From assembly GCA_964602715.1 (NCBI GenBank), contig CAZRSB010000020.1, positions 1 through 29,894 of the forward strand: a DNA stretch of 29,894 nt. Direction: 5' to 3'. The translations under genes and the position numbers were made by a program. Under the pieces are notes generated by a model. It was given only the letters and a program-made list of their open reading frames with translations, was not told the origin of the DNA and did no database searches. The DNA is from Natronoplasma sp964602715 (GTDB lineage: Archaea; Thermoplasmatota; Thermoplasmata; Halarchaeoplasmatales; Halarchaeoplasmataceae). How positions within the stretch are numbered: the stretch's first letter is position 1; every line of letters starts with the position of its first letter. Of this stretch, positions 6,159-13,513 are shown one piece after another.

Positions 6159-6912
6159 CTACTTCTTCAGCCCCTTTCCTGCCTGAAAGAAGCATAGATC
6201 CAAATGTTGGTCCCATCCTCGGAAGGCCGTACGTAGTAGAGATAGCCATACCTGTGGCCACAAGACCATCATGGACCTTTCCGGTATGTTCGACTACGAG
6301 GTCTTCGGATTCTTCTACCCACATTCCACCAAATCCAGAAGTTTCAATCATGCCTCTTTCTTCTAGTTTCCTTACCACGCAGGCGTCATGACCTGTAGCA
6401 TCGATGACTATATTTGCTTCAAGGGAGATGGGATCGACGCATGTAATCTGTCTGGGAAGTTCTGTAACAGGAGTCCAATTGATGACTACTCCTCCTACTC
6501 GATCATTTTCTCTTATCACCACATCTTGAAATTCAGTCATATTCAATATCTGTATACCTTCATCACAAGCCTCAGAGATCAATTTTGAACAGGCATGAGG
6601 TCCCATAGCAGTGTAAAGATCACCATCTTTTTCATATGGTATTCCCAGCTCGTCTAAAATCTCATTCCCAGGTGGTCGTACCGTGACGGTATTCATTAGA
6701 TAACCGCCCAGCCAGAAACCTCCTCCTAGATAGTTGTTTCTTTCTATCACTAGTACCTTTCTTCCTTTCATCGCTAGGTCTCTAGCGGCCATCAATCCAC
6801 TAGGTCCCCCTCCGATGACGATCACTTCAGAATCTGCAAACTCATCCAATTTTTCTCCAAATTGTTTTACTATCGCCCGAGTCACGTCACTCTCGCTAGC
6901 TTTCTCAAACAT
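6142..6912 (-). CDS. thi4: Thi4 family thiazole synthase (sulfide-dependent or suicidal type)
   Basis: 256 residues. It makes the adenylated thiazole precursor of thiamine from NAD and glycine; older archaeal annotations call it ribose-1,5-bisphosphate isomerase. An N-terminal dinucleotide-binding motif VIVIGGGPSGLMAA (30-43), then the acidic ERNNYLGGGFW loop (57-67), IDATGHDA (170-177) and the C-terminal GPTFGSMLLSG (234-244) are all diagnostic. At the sulfur-donor position the sequence reads TCVDP with Cys158, where methanogen enzymes have His. The yeast and haloarchaeal proteins have Cys here and use its sulfur in a single turnover. The ATG at 6912 lies 26 bases after a TATA-like ATATATAAC (6934-6942) with no ribosome binding site, so it is probably leaderless. 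Confidence 0.95.
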   Translation of the reverse strand: MFEKASESDVTRAIVKQFGEKLDEFADSEVIVIGGGPSGLMAARDLAMKGRKVLVIERNNYLGGGFWLGGYLMNTVTVRPPGNEILDELGIPYEKDGDLYTAMGPHACSKLISEACDEGIQILNMTEFQDVVIRENDRVGGVVINWTPVTELPRQITCVDPISLEANIVIDATGHDACVVRKLEERGMIETSGFGGMWVEESEDLVVEHTGKVHDGLVATGMAISTTYGLPRMGPTFGSMLLSGRKGAEEVDDLLG

Positions 6913-7015
6913 ATAACGGCAATATATTATGGTGTTATATATCGTTTACCATTATCATTAAGAAAGCGAAGCTTTATTTATCTCCACAACTAATCACTTC
7001 AATCCGGAGATATAG

Positions 7016-9091
7016 ATGGATGAGTACAATGCCGATGAGATCAGGGAGAAGTTTGTTGACTTCTTTGAGGATGATGAATATCATTCTGAATTAATCAAGA
7101 TAGCGGATAACTATCCTGATGAAAAATCGATATTTGTGAATTACAATGATCTCCATCTGTGGTTCGAGGACTTAGATTTTACAAGATATATAATAAAAAA
7201 TCCTAAACTATGTATAGAAGAAGGTGAAAAAGCAATAAAGGATGTTTTAGGCACAGCTTATGAAGATGTTCATATATTTCTGAGGATCATAGGACTTTCA
7301 GATTCTAGAAGTAAGATGGTAAGAGATCTTCGTTCTGATGATCTTTCTAATTATTTAGCGATAGATGGATTGGTGAGAAAGACGACTGAGGTAAGACCTC
7401 GGATATTTTTAGCAGTTTTCCGATGCCTTACTTGCGGTCACGAGTTTGGTATCGAACAAAATGGAGGAGATATAGATGAACCTGTACAGTGTCCTGGTTG
7501 CGATAAGTCGTCTAATAAAACTAGTTTTTTGTTGCTTCAGGACAAATCCGAATTTAAGGATTTTCAAAATATTGAAATCCAGGAAAGTCCAGAAGAGTTG
7601 AGAGGAGGTGAGCAGCCTCAGCGTTTGAAGGGATGGGTAAAACATGATTTGGTAGGAGAAGTATCACCAGGCGATAGGATAACTTTTAATGGGATATTGG
7701 ATGGTAAGCCCAAGCGCAGCAGCAGTCGTTCGAGAAGTAGAGTTTTTGATATATATATGGATGTCAAAGGTATAGAAGTTAAAGAATACGAATTTGAAGA
7801 TCTAGAGCTCTCAGCTGAAGATAGAAAGGAGATAGAAGAGGCAGCTGAAGATCCACGTATCTTTGCTAAGGTGGTGAATTCCATCGCTCCAAGCATACAC
7901 GGCTTGCGGGAGGAGAAGACAGGTCTAGCTCTTCAGCTTTTTAGCGGGGTCAGAAAGGAGATGCCCGACGGTACGATAACGAGAGGTGACATACATATAT
8001 TACTTGTTGGTGACCCTGGAACTGCAAAATCACAACTTTTAAGATACATTTCCGATCTCTCTCCCAGAGGTATGTACGCATCTGGTAAAGGATCTACTGG
8101 TGCCGGTTTGACAGCGGCCGCCGTAAGAGAGGAAGTGATGGGTGAGAGCCAGTGGGTTCTAGAGGCAGGAACGTTGGTTCTGGCTGACGGTGGTATAGCG
8201 TGTGTAGACGAGCTAGATAAGATGCGCTCGGAGGACCGGAGTGCCATGCACGAAGCTATGGAACAGCAAAGCATCTCCGTTGCTAAAGCAGGTATAAACG
8301 CAACTTTAAATTCAAGATGTGCAGTACTCGGAGCAGCTAACCCAGAATATGGCCGGTTTGAAGTCCATGAAAATATATCACAACAGATAGATCTTCCTCC
8401 GCCTTTGATATCAAGGTTCGATTTGATCTTTGCACTTATTGACAAACCTGACAGGGAAAAAGACGCTCAGATCGCCAGCCATATATTGAGTTTACATGAA
8501 GAAGGAGAGATGATTGAAAAGGAGGGAGTAGATATAGATATAGAGAAAGAATTTTCTCCAGTATTTGATAAGGAATTTTTACGTAAATACATAGCTCATG
8601 CAAAAACAATCACGCCGGTCATGACCGATAGAGCCATAGAGAAATTGGAGGATTTTTATCTACAGTTGAGAGATAAGGGCAGTGAGGATTCCATCCCTGT
8701 TACTGCTAGACAATTGGAATCTTTAGTCCGGTTGTCTGAGGCAAGTGCTAGAGCTCATCTTCGAGACCAAGTGACTCAGGAAGATGCACAAAGAGCCATA
8801 AATGTGACAAACCATTTCTTAAGACAAGTAGCATCGACAGAATCGGGCGAATTAGATATCGACATGGTCTCTTCTAGCGTATCTCATAGTGAAAGGACCT
8901 TGATGACTCAAATCAGAGATATAATCAGGAACAAGAGAGACCTATATGAGGAAGGAGTGCCCGAAGAAGATCTCTTAGAGGAGGCAGAATCGAGAGGATA
9001 CTCTAGAGAAGAGGTGCTGAAAGAATTGAACCGTATGAGGACCAATGGAGAGATTTACACTCCAAATCAAGGAAAATATGATTTAGCATGA
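7016..9091 (+). CDS. mcm: Replicative MCM DNA helicase
   Basis: 691 residues, normal length, no intein. The N-terminal OB region carries a zinc site of two CxxC pairs (C137, C140, C159, C162). The AAA+ core has Walker A GDPGTAKS (332-339), Walker B ending CVDEL (396-400), sensor 1 AANPEYGRF (440-448) and the SRF arginine finger (466-468). A C-terminal winged helix occupies about 620-691. The hexamer unwinds DNA ahead of the replication fork. ATG 7016 follows CCGGAGA at a suitable distance, with a TATA-like GCTTTATTTA at 6971-6980. It is followed within 10 bases by the DUF424 gene and then nmd3, so these are probably one operon. Orc1/Cdc6, its loader, lies 5 kb downstream. Confidence 0.98.
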   Translation: MDEYNADEIREKFVDFFEDDEYHSELIKIADNYPDEKSIFVNYNDLHLWFEDLDFTRYIIKNPKLCIEEGEKAIKDVLGTAYEDVHIFLRIIGLSDSRSKMVRDLRSDDLSNYLAIDGLVRKTTEVRPRIFLAVFRCLTCGHEFGIEQNGGDIDEPVQCPGCDKSSNKTSFLLLQDKSEFKDFQNIEIQESPEELRGGEQPQRLKGWVKHDLVGEVSPGDRITFNGILDGKPKRSSSRSRSRVFDIYMDVKGIEVKEYEFEDLELSAEDRKEIEEAAEDPRIFAKVVNSIAPSIHGLREEKTGLALQLFSGVRKEMPDGTITRGDIHILLVGDPGTAKSQLLRYISDLSPRGMYASGKGSTGAGLTAAAVREEVMGESQWVLEAGTLVLADGGIACVDELDKMRSEDRSAMHEAMEQQSISVAKAGINATLNSRCAVLGAANPEYGRFEVHENISQQIDLPPPLISRFDLIFALIDKPDREKDAQIASHILSLHEEGEMIEKEGVDIDIEKEFSPVFDKEFLRKYIAHAKTITPVMTDRAIEKLEDFYLQLRDKGSEDSIPVTARQLESLVRLSEASARAHLRDQVTQEDAQRAINVTNHFLRQVASTESGELDIDMVSSSVSHSERTLMTQIRDIIRNKRDLYEEGVPEEDLLEEAESRGYSREEVLKELNRMRTNGEIYTPNQGKYDLA

Positions 9092-9101
9092 GGATGTGAA
9101 C

Positions 9102-9398
9102 ATGAAAGTCAATTTTCAGATATATGATCAAGGTGAAGATGTCTTGTTAGCTGCTTGTGATAAAGAGATACTTGGGGATACCTTAGAAGAGGAAGATATA
9201 CGACTAGAGGTCAAGGAGAGTTTTTATGGAAAAAATCAAATAGAACTTAAAAGATTAGAGAGCAAATTTAAAAGAAGTACTATTGCAAATTTGGTTGGTG
9301 AAAAAGTTGTTAGGAAGGCTGTCGAAGCAGGTTTCGGTCATGAGGAGGATATCATGGAGATAGATGGTGTTCCTCATCTTCAAATAGTGCGCTTATGA
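9102..9398 (+). CDS. DUF424 family protein
   Basis: 98 residues, an archaeal family of unknown function (DUF424) often found beside NMD3 or translation factor genes. Family features seen are the short N-terminal beta segment with ACDKEILG, the conserved VKESFYGKN around residues 37-45, and the later KAVEAGFG. ATG 9102 is chosen over the GTG at 9096 because GAGG at 9090-9093 is 8 bases ahead of it. It lies between mcm and nmd3 with gaps of about 10 bases, so it is likely translated from the same transcript. A ribosome- or translation-related role is inferred from the neighbourhood only. Confidence 0.85.
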   Translation: MKVNFQIYDQGEDVLLAACDKEILGDTLEEEDIRLEVKESFYGKNQIELKRLESKFKRSTIANLVGEKVVRKAVEAGFGHEEDIMEIDGVPHLQIVRL

Positions 9399-9408
9399 GG
9401 CAGTAAAT

Positions 9409-10455
9409 ATGATTTGTGTAGAATGTGGATCTGAGGTAGAAGATCTAAAAAAAGGATTGTGTAAAAGCTGTTACATGGAAAAGAAGGTGAGAATAGATAT
9501 TGAGGATCCGATAGAGATCGATTTTTGCCCAAAATGTGGAGGGGTGAGAAAAGGTGAGGAATGGATACAAAGACCTGATTTTGAAACACTCATGTTGGAT
9601 AGAATAGAAAACGCCCTTTCTATTTCTTCAGATGTAGATAGATCTTCTTTTAGAGCTGAGTTCGATGATAGTGATCCCAATAATATCGGTGTAAATTTAG
9701 ATGTGAAATTGATATCTGATGATATTGAAAAAGAGAAAGAACTCTCTACGAATATAGTTTTGAAGAAAAAACAATGTAAAAACTGCAGTAAAAGAGAAGG
9801 AGACTATTATGAGGCTATACTGCAGGTTAGACCTACTGAGGAGGATATGAGCAAAGAGCAGAAAGCCATTGTTGAAAAAATAGTTCACGATAAGGTTGAA
9901 GTAGAAAAAGGAGAAGAACAAAAGGTTTTCATAACTTTTGAGAAGGAAATCCATGGGGGCTTAGATTTCTATCTGAGTGATAAGAGAGTTACCAAGAACT
10001 TGTCTTATCAATTGGCGGATCGTTTTGGTGCTGACGTCAAGAGTTCTTCGGAATTGGCCGGAAGGGAGGACGGACAAAACGTCTATAGGATGACTTATTC
10101 AGTGAGGTTACCACCATATGAAAAAAACGATTTTATTGAGGTTGAGGATAAGATATATAGGATAAAAAACACAAGAAGAGGGAGTGGTCCAATCAGAGTT
10201 TTCGATTTAGAAGAAAATAGGATCACTACTCTTGATAAAGAAAAGGTAAATGAGGCTGAGGTCCATGGTGGAGAGGAATTGATCGAAGAGGCTGTAGTGG
10301 TCTCTGAAAAGGAAGGAGAATTTCAGATTATGGATCCTGAAACCTTTGAAACTAAGACATTATTGAAACCTGAAGGTTTTTCTGAAGGAGTGGATCAAGT
10401 CAAGGTAGTTAGGATAAGACAAAAGCTCCATCTCTTGCCGGAAGGATCAGACTAA
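9409..10455 (+). CDS. nmd3: NMD3-like 60S/50S ribosome export-biogenesis protein
   Basis: 348 residues, the archaeal homologue of eukaryotic NMD3, which binds the large ribosomal subunit late in assembly. Zinc ribbons are visible as C3-C6 with C18-C21, and C40-C43 with C123-C126 (QCKNC followed by DYYEAILQVR). The middle carries the characteristic SDKRVTKNLSYQLADRFG (about 191-208) and RMTYSVRLPPY (about 228-238). The start follows GAGG and is 10 bases after DUF424. In archaea there is no nuclear export, so the role is presumably in subunit maturation or quality control. Identification is strong. Confidence 0.93.
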   Translation: MICVECGSEVEDLKKGLCKSCYMEKKVRIDIEDPIEIDFCPKCGGVRKGEEWIQRPDFETLMLDRIENALSISSDVDRSSFRAEFDDSDPNNIGVNLDVKLISDDIEKEKELSTNIVLKKKQCKNCSKREGDYYEAILQVRPTEEDMSKEQKAIVEKIVHDKVEVEKGEEQKVFITFEKEIHGGLDFYLSDKRVTKNLSYQLADRFGADVKSSSELAGREDGQNVYRMTYSVRLPPYEKNDFIEVEDKIYRIKNTRRGSGPIRVFDLEENRITTLDKEKVNEAEVHGGEELIEEAVVVSEKEGEFQIMDPETFETKTLLKPEGFSEGVDQVKVVRIRQKLHLLPEGSD

Positions 10456-10460
10456 TAAAA

Positions 10461-10466
10461 TTTATA
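10461..10466 (+). promoter_or_regulatory. TATA-like box for nop5
   Basis: TTTATA within AAATTTATACG, centred 27 bases from the ATG at 10491, so nop5 is predicted to be leaderless. This also supports that ATG over the TTG at 10479. Confidence 0.6.
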
Positions 10467-10490
10467 CGTCATCAGCTTTTGTGGTTAAAT

Positions 10491-11519
10491 ATGAACGAAG
10501 ATGAGATTATACTTCATACCACTTGGTTTGGTTCGTTTCTAGTTAAAAAAGGTGAAGTTATCGATAAATATCTCTTCAAAAAAGATACCGATAAGTTAGC
10601 AGAGATAAGAAGAGCTATTGAAAATGAAAAGATACTTGAAGAGGAGAAAAAATTGATCAGAGATACAGAATCCTCTTTGAAAGTGACCTCAGAAAGATTG
10701 AGCGAGTATGGTGATTTAGTCGATGAAACGGAACTCGAAACCAAGATCGAACCAGAAGATTACTCTTTTTCATATGAGATGTTACAACAAACTTTAAGGA
10801 AGTTAGGAGGTAAGAAGATAGAGGAATCGATAGACTTCGGTGAACATCTAGCTAAATCTGTGGATACTATTCAGGATCTAAATGAGACTATAAATATAAA
10901 GATGGAAAGGATAAGGGATTGGTATTCTCTTCATTTTCCAGAATTGAAAGATAAATTTTCCGAGAAAGACTACGTTGATCTGATCTATGAACATGGTGAG
11001 AGGAAATCTATAATGCAAAAATTAGATATGGAATTTGAATCTACTGGAAAAGAAGTTACTGAGGATGAAGTTCGTTTATTCAAGAATTTGGCTGGAACGA
11101 TAGAGAAAGATATGGAACTGAGAGAAGAACTTGAAGGCTATGTGAAGAAAAAGATGGAAAGATACGCTCCGAATTTAGCTGCTCTCACAGGACCTAAACT
11201 TGGTGGGGAGTTGATCGCAGCTAAGGGGTCTTTAGAAGAGTTAGCAAAACAGCCCGCTAGTACTATCCAAGTATTGGGTGCCGAAAAATCACTTTTTAGG
11301 CATCTGGATAAAGGCACACCTCCTCCAAAACATGGACTGATCCTGCAGCATCCTTATGTGCATAGAGCTCCTAAATCTTTGAGAGGGAAGATAGCGAGAA
11401 CTTTTGCAAACAAGATAGCCATAGCCGCAAGGATCGATTATTTTGGAGATGAGTTCAAAGGAGATGAACTGAGAGAAGAGCTTGAGAAGCGGATAGAAAA
11501 TATAAAAAAGGAAAATTGA
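10491..11519 (+). CDS. nop5: Nop5/Nop56-58 core protein of C/D box sRNPs
   Basis: 342 residues. It binds L7Ae-bound C/D guide RNA and fibrillarin to form the archaeal 2'-O-methylation complex for rRNA and tRNA. An N-terminal domain (about 1-110) and a coiled-coil (about 110-210) precede the Nop domain with ALTGPKLGGELIAAKGSLEE, ASTIQVLGAEKSLFRHL and the RNA-binding HGLILQHPYVH, ending in a Lys/Glu-rich tail. The ATG at 10491 has a TATA-like box 27 bases upstream and no ribosome binding site. Unusually, the fibrillarin gene, which normally follows nop5 in archaea, is absent; the next gene is convergent and unrelated. Confidence 0.95.
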   Translation: MNEDEIILHTTWFGSFLVKKGEVIDKYLFKKDTDKLAEIRRAIENEKILEEEKKLIRDTESSLKVTSERLSEYGDLVDETELETKIEPEDYSFSYEMLQQTLRKLGGKKIEESIDFGEHLAKSVDTIQDLNETINIKMERIRDWYSLHFPELKDKFSEKDYVDLIYEHGERKSIMQKLDMEFESTGKEVTEDEVRLFKNLAGTIEKDMELREELEGYVKKKMERYAPNLAALTGPKLGGELIAAKGSLEELAKQPASTIQVLGAEKSLFRHLDKGTPPPKHGLILQHPYVHRAPKSLRGKIARTFANKIAIAARIDYFGDEFKGDELREELEKRIENIKKEN

Positions 11520-11526
11520 TTCTTCT

Positions 11527-12000
11527 TCACTCCTCATCATTTTCAAGGGCAGACCTTGCAGTATTCAAAACAGATCTTAATTTCCCCTCTAATACGTTGA
11601 CTCTAGACTTCAATTCCGCATTTTCTTTTTTCAACTGTTCGAATCGTTTTCGAAGGGTAGAGTTTGGTCCTTCAGAAATATGTTCATTTTTTTTGGAAGA
11701 ACTTGTCACGCTTTTTATATCATGACCTTTCAGATAGTGAGATACCTTTATCTTCACTTCTACTAGGTTGCCTTTTTCGATATCGTAATATACGCTTTTT
11801 TTTCCGATGTTTATTAGGTTTTCATGTAGTTCTGCATCTCTAGTTATCATTATGTCATGTTCTTCCATTTTATCGACTAGTTCAAAATCCAAGATGCCTT
11901 TGTATTCTTCATCAACATCCAGGATCTCTTCACAATCCTGTATCGTTTTGATGTTTTCTTTTACATTAGAAGGGAGATTTTCGTCTAAGATCAATCGCAT
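11527..12000 (-). CDS. PIN-like (DUF5615/Mut7-C type) protein with coiled-coil tail
   Basis: 157 residues. The N-terminal MRLILDENLPSNV and the MITRDAELHENL segment (about residues 52-63) match the PIN-like DUF5615/Mut7-C fold, whose acidic residues can form a nuclease site. The last 40 residues are a coiled coil (FEQLKKENAELKSRVNVLEG). ATG 12000 is chosen because the PIN strand begins there and a TATA-like TATATTTATG is centred 26 bases upstream; the reading frame stays open for 37 more codons upstream, but that extension has no family features. The gene is convergent with nop5. An RNase role is plausible, but a toxin role is unlikely since there is no antitoxin neighbour. Confidence 0.7.
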   Translation of the reverse strand: MRLILDENLPSNVKENIKTIQDCEEILDVDEEYKGILDFELVDKMEEHDIMITRDAELHENLINIGKKSVYYDIEKGNLVEVKIKVSHYLKGHDIKSVTSSSKKNEHISEGPNSTLRKRFEQLKKENAELKSRVNVLEGKLRSVLNTARSALENDEE

Positions 12001-12222
12001 GAAACTTGATTTTGTCTCCCCATAAATATAGATTTTGATAGGGGGATGAACTGGGATTTGATGAGATACAGTCATTCGTTTTAGAAAAGAAGATAAAAAT
12101 AATACTCTCAAATAAAGATTGAACTCTATGAACAGATATGAGAAGGAGTTGAGTAAATAGATGTAGAATATTTAGCTAAAAAGCAATTTGAGGATGGCGA
12201 CGATACTTAAATTCACAGAAAA

Positions 12223-12231
12223 GTTTATAAG
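12223..12231 (+). promoter_or_regulatory. TATA-like box for first ferredoxin
   Basis: GTTTATAAG; predicted transcription start about 12254, close to AGGTGA at 12253-12258, a ribosome binding site 6 bases before the ATG at 12265. Confidence 0.55.
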
Positions 12232-12264
12232 TTCAGGTATATTAACGGTAATAGGTGAAATAAG

Positions 12265-12432
12265 ATGGTAGTAAAAGTAGATGAAGACACGTGTATAGCC
12301 TGTGGGATGTGTGAAGAAGAGTGCCCTATTGATGCTATCTCCGTTGAAGATGTAGCTATAGCAGATGAGGACAAATGTGAGGACATAGGCAAATGTGTAG
12401 AGGTCTGTCCTGTTGATGCTTTATCCCTCTAG
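12265..12432 (+). CDS. Small ferredoxin with one incomplete cluster motif
   Basis: 55-residue two-cluster bacterial-type ferredoxin, an electron carrier. The first motif is complete: C10, C13, C16, C20-Pro. In the second, C38, C44 and C48-Pro remain but the second cysteine is Ile41, so this site would be expected to hold [3Fe-4S] rather than [4Fe-4S] (7Fe-type). The protein is very acidic, with alternating Glu/Asp. It has its own TATA-like box and ribosome binding site and is followed 50 bases later by a paralogue whose second motif is intact. The pairing suggests duplication and divergence in redox potential or partner. The redox partners are not in the window. Confidence 0.92.
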   Translation: MVVKVDEDTCIACGMCEEECPIDAISVEDVAIADEDKCEDIGKCVEVCPVDALSL

Positions 12433-12444
12433 AAGAAGGTAAAA

Positions 12445-12455
12445 CTTTTATACGG
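12445..12455 (+). promoter_or_regulatory. TATA-like box for second ferredoxin
   Basis: CTTTTATACGG, centred about 33 bases before the ATG at 12483, giving a leader of only a few bases. The second ferredoxin therefore probably has its own transcript, separate from the first. Confidence 0.6.
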
Positions 12456-12482
12456 GCCTTCTCTCCCAACAATGTGGTAAAT

Positions 12483-12650
12483 ATGGTAGTAGAAGTCGAT
12501 GAAGAAGCCTGCATAGCTTGTGCACAGTGCGAAGAAGAATGTCCCGTTGATGCTTTCACGGTTGAAGAAGTTGCTGTGGTCGATGAAGACACTTGTGTTG
12601 ATTGTGGAAACTGCATAGAAGTTTGTCCGGTTGACGCATTGAGCATGTAA
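12483..12650 (+). CDS. Small 2[4Fe-4S] ferredoxin
   Basis: 55 residues with two complete motifs: C10, C13, C16, C20-Pro and C38, C41, C44, C48-Pro. It starts MVVEVDEEACIAC and ends PVDALSM, closely parallel to the upstream copy (12265-12432), so the two are tandem paralogues. It is strongly acidic. It should carry two electrons at low potential for oxidoreductases such as 2-oxoacid:ferredoxin enzymes, though no partner is nearby. The own promoter at 12445-12455 allows different regulation from the first copy. The downstream spacer to the dCMP deaminase is T-rich (around 12668-12690) and may end the transcript. Confidence 0.94.
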   Translation: MVVEVDEEACIACAQCEEECPVDAFTVEEVAVVDEDTCVDCGNCIEVCPVDALSM

Positions 12651-12726
12651 AAATGGTTTCAAACCTTTAATCTTTTTTCTTTTTTATTTGATTACCCAAA
12701 GAGATATTTTCGACTAGTTATTGAGG

Positions 12727-13347
12727 TTAAGGAGGAGAGGACTCTAGGTAATCTAATATGTTTCCTTGTATCTTTTTTCTGTTGCCCTCAAATTTCTTCA
12801 CATCGATTTGACTTTGATCTAACATATTTTCAGAGAGAGGATCTTTGTACTCACCATCGTAAACTATCTTTTTGATTTCGGAATTGATCAACATCTTGGC
12901 GCAAACCACGCAAGGATAAGTAGTACAGTACAAAGTGCTTCCTTTGATACTCGCTCCAGATACAGCTGCTTGTATTATCACATTTTGTTCTGCATGGACT
13001 GCTCTGCATAGCTCATGTCTTCTCCCAGATTTCACACCTTCACCTTTCTCAGGATAAAAATCTAATTCCTCTAGCATTTCCTGCTTATTTTTGTCATTCA
13101 ATTCTTTATTTTTTTTGTATTGTTCAAAAAATATGTCCATGTAAGGAGGATGGATATCTCCTTTTCTCATACATCCCCCAAGATCTTCGCAGTGTGGTAG
13201 GTTCTTAGGTGCCCCATTATATCCAGTACTCAGAACCTGTTTGTTTTTAACCATCACAGCTCCAACTTTTCTTCTCAGACAAGTTGATCTCTCAGATACC
13301 AAATGGGCCATTGACATGAAATATTCATCGACAGTAGGTCTGTTCAT
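12727..13347 (-). CDS. Deoxycytidylate (dCMP) deaminase
   Basis: 206 residues. Converts dCMP to dUMP, feeding thymidylate synthesis. The zinc site is HAE (118-120) with PCVVC (C146, C149). The N-terminal MSMAHLVSERSTCLRRKVGAV and TGYNGAPKN (41-49) are typical of the family. It is longer than the usual 150-180 residues: an insertion of roughly 30 residues rich in Lys and Glu (about 72-105) lies between the C53/C59 region, which may help bind a second zinc as in phage T4 enzyme, and the CRAVHAEQN motif. The start at 13347 has GAGAGG well upstream. The gene is monocistronic, flanked by ferredoxin and signal peptidase on the other strand. Confidence 0.92.
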   Translation of the reverse strand: MNRPTVDEYFMSMAHLVSERSTCLRRKVGAVMVKNKQVLSTGYNGAPKNLPHCEDLGGCMRKGDIHPPYMDIFFEQYKKNKELNDKNKQEMLEELDFYPEKGEGVKSGRRHELCRAVHAEQNVIIQAAVSGASIKGSTLYCTTYPCVVCAKMLINSEIKKIVYDGEYKDPLSENMLDQSQIDVKKFEGNRKKIQGNILDYLESSPP

Positions 13348-13513
13348 GTAATCGATAAAGTTAGACCTCTCTTATTTTATTTTTGTTCCAACTTTTCGGA
13401 AAACTCGTTTGTTCATGTATGAGAAATAGTAAATACCGCTTTTCTTCTTAAAGAGTTTATAGTAGAATTCATAACTAACAAATGGTTTAACTTTCCGAAG
13501 CATTGTAGATAAC

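Noticed and set aside
7982..8420. Intein in the mcm ATPase domain
   Set aside because: Walker A, Walker B and sensor 1 are at normal spacing and the protein length is normal, so no intein is present.
7933..8445. 170-codon open frame on the minus strand inside mcm
   Set aside because: It lies fully opposite a strongly conserved AAA+ region, and its translation is Ser/Ala/Pro-rich with no family features.
12356..12646. Open frames opposite the two ferredoxins
   Set aside because: The plus-strand ferredoxins have clear cysteine motifs, promoters and starts; the opposite frames are Ser/Thr-rich shadows.
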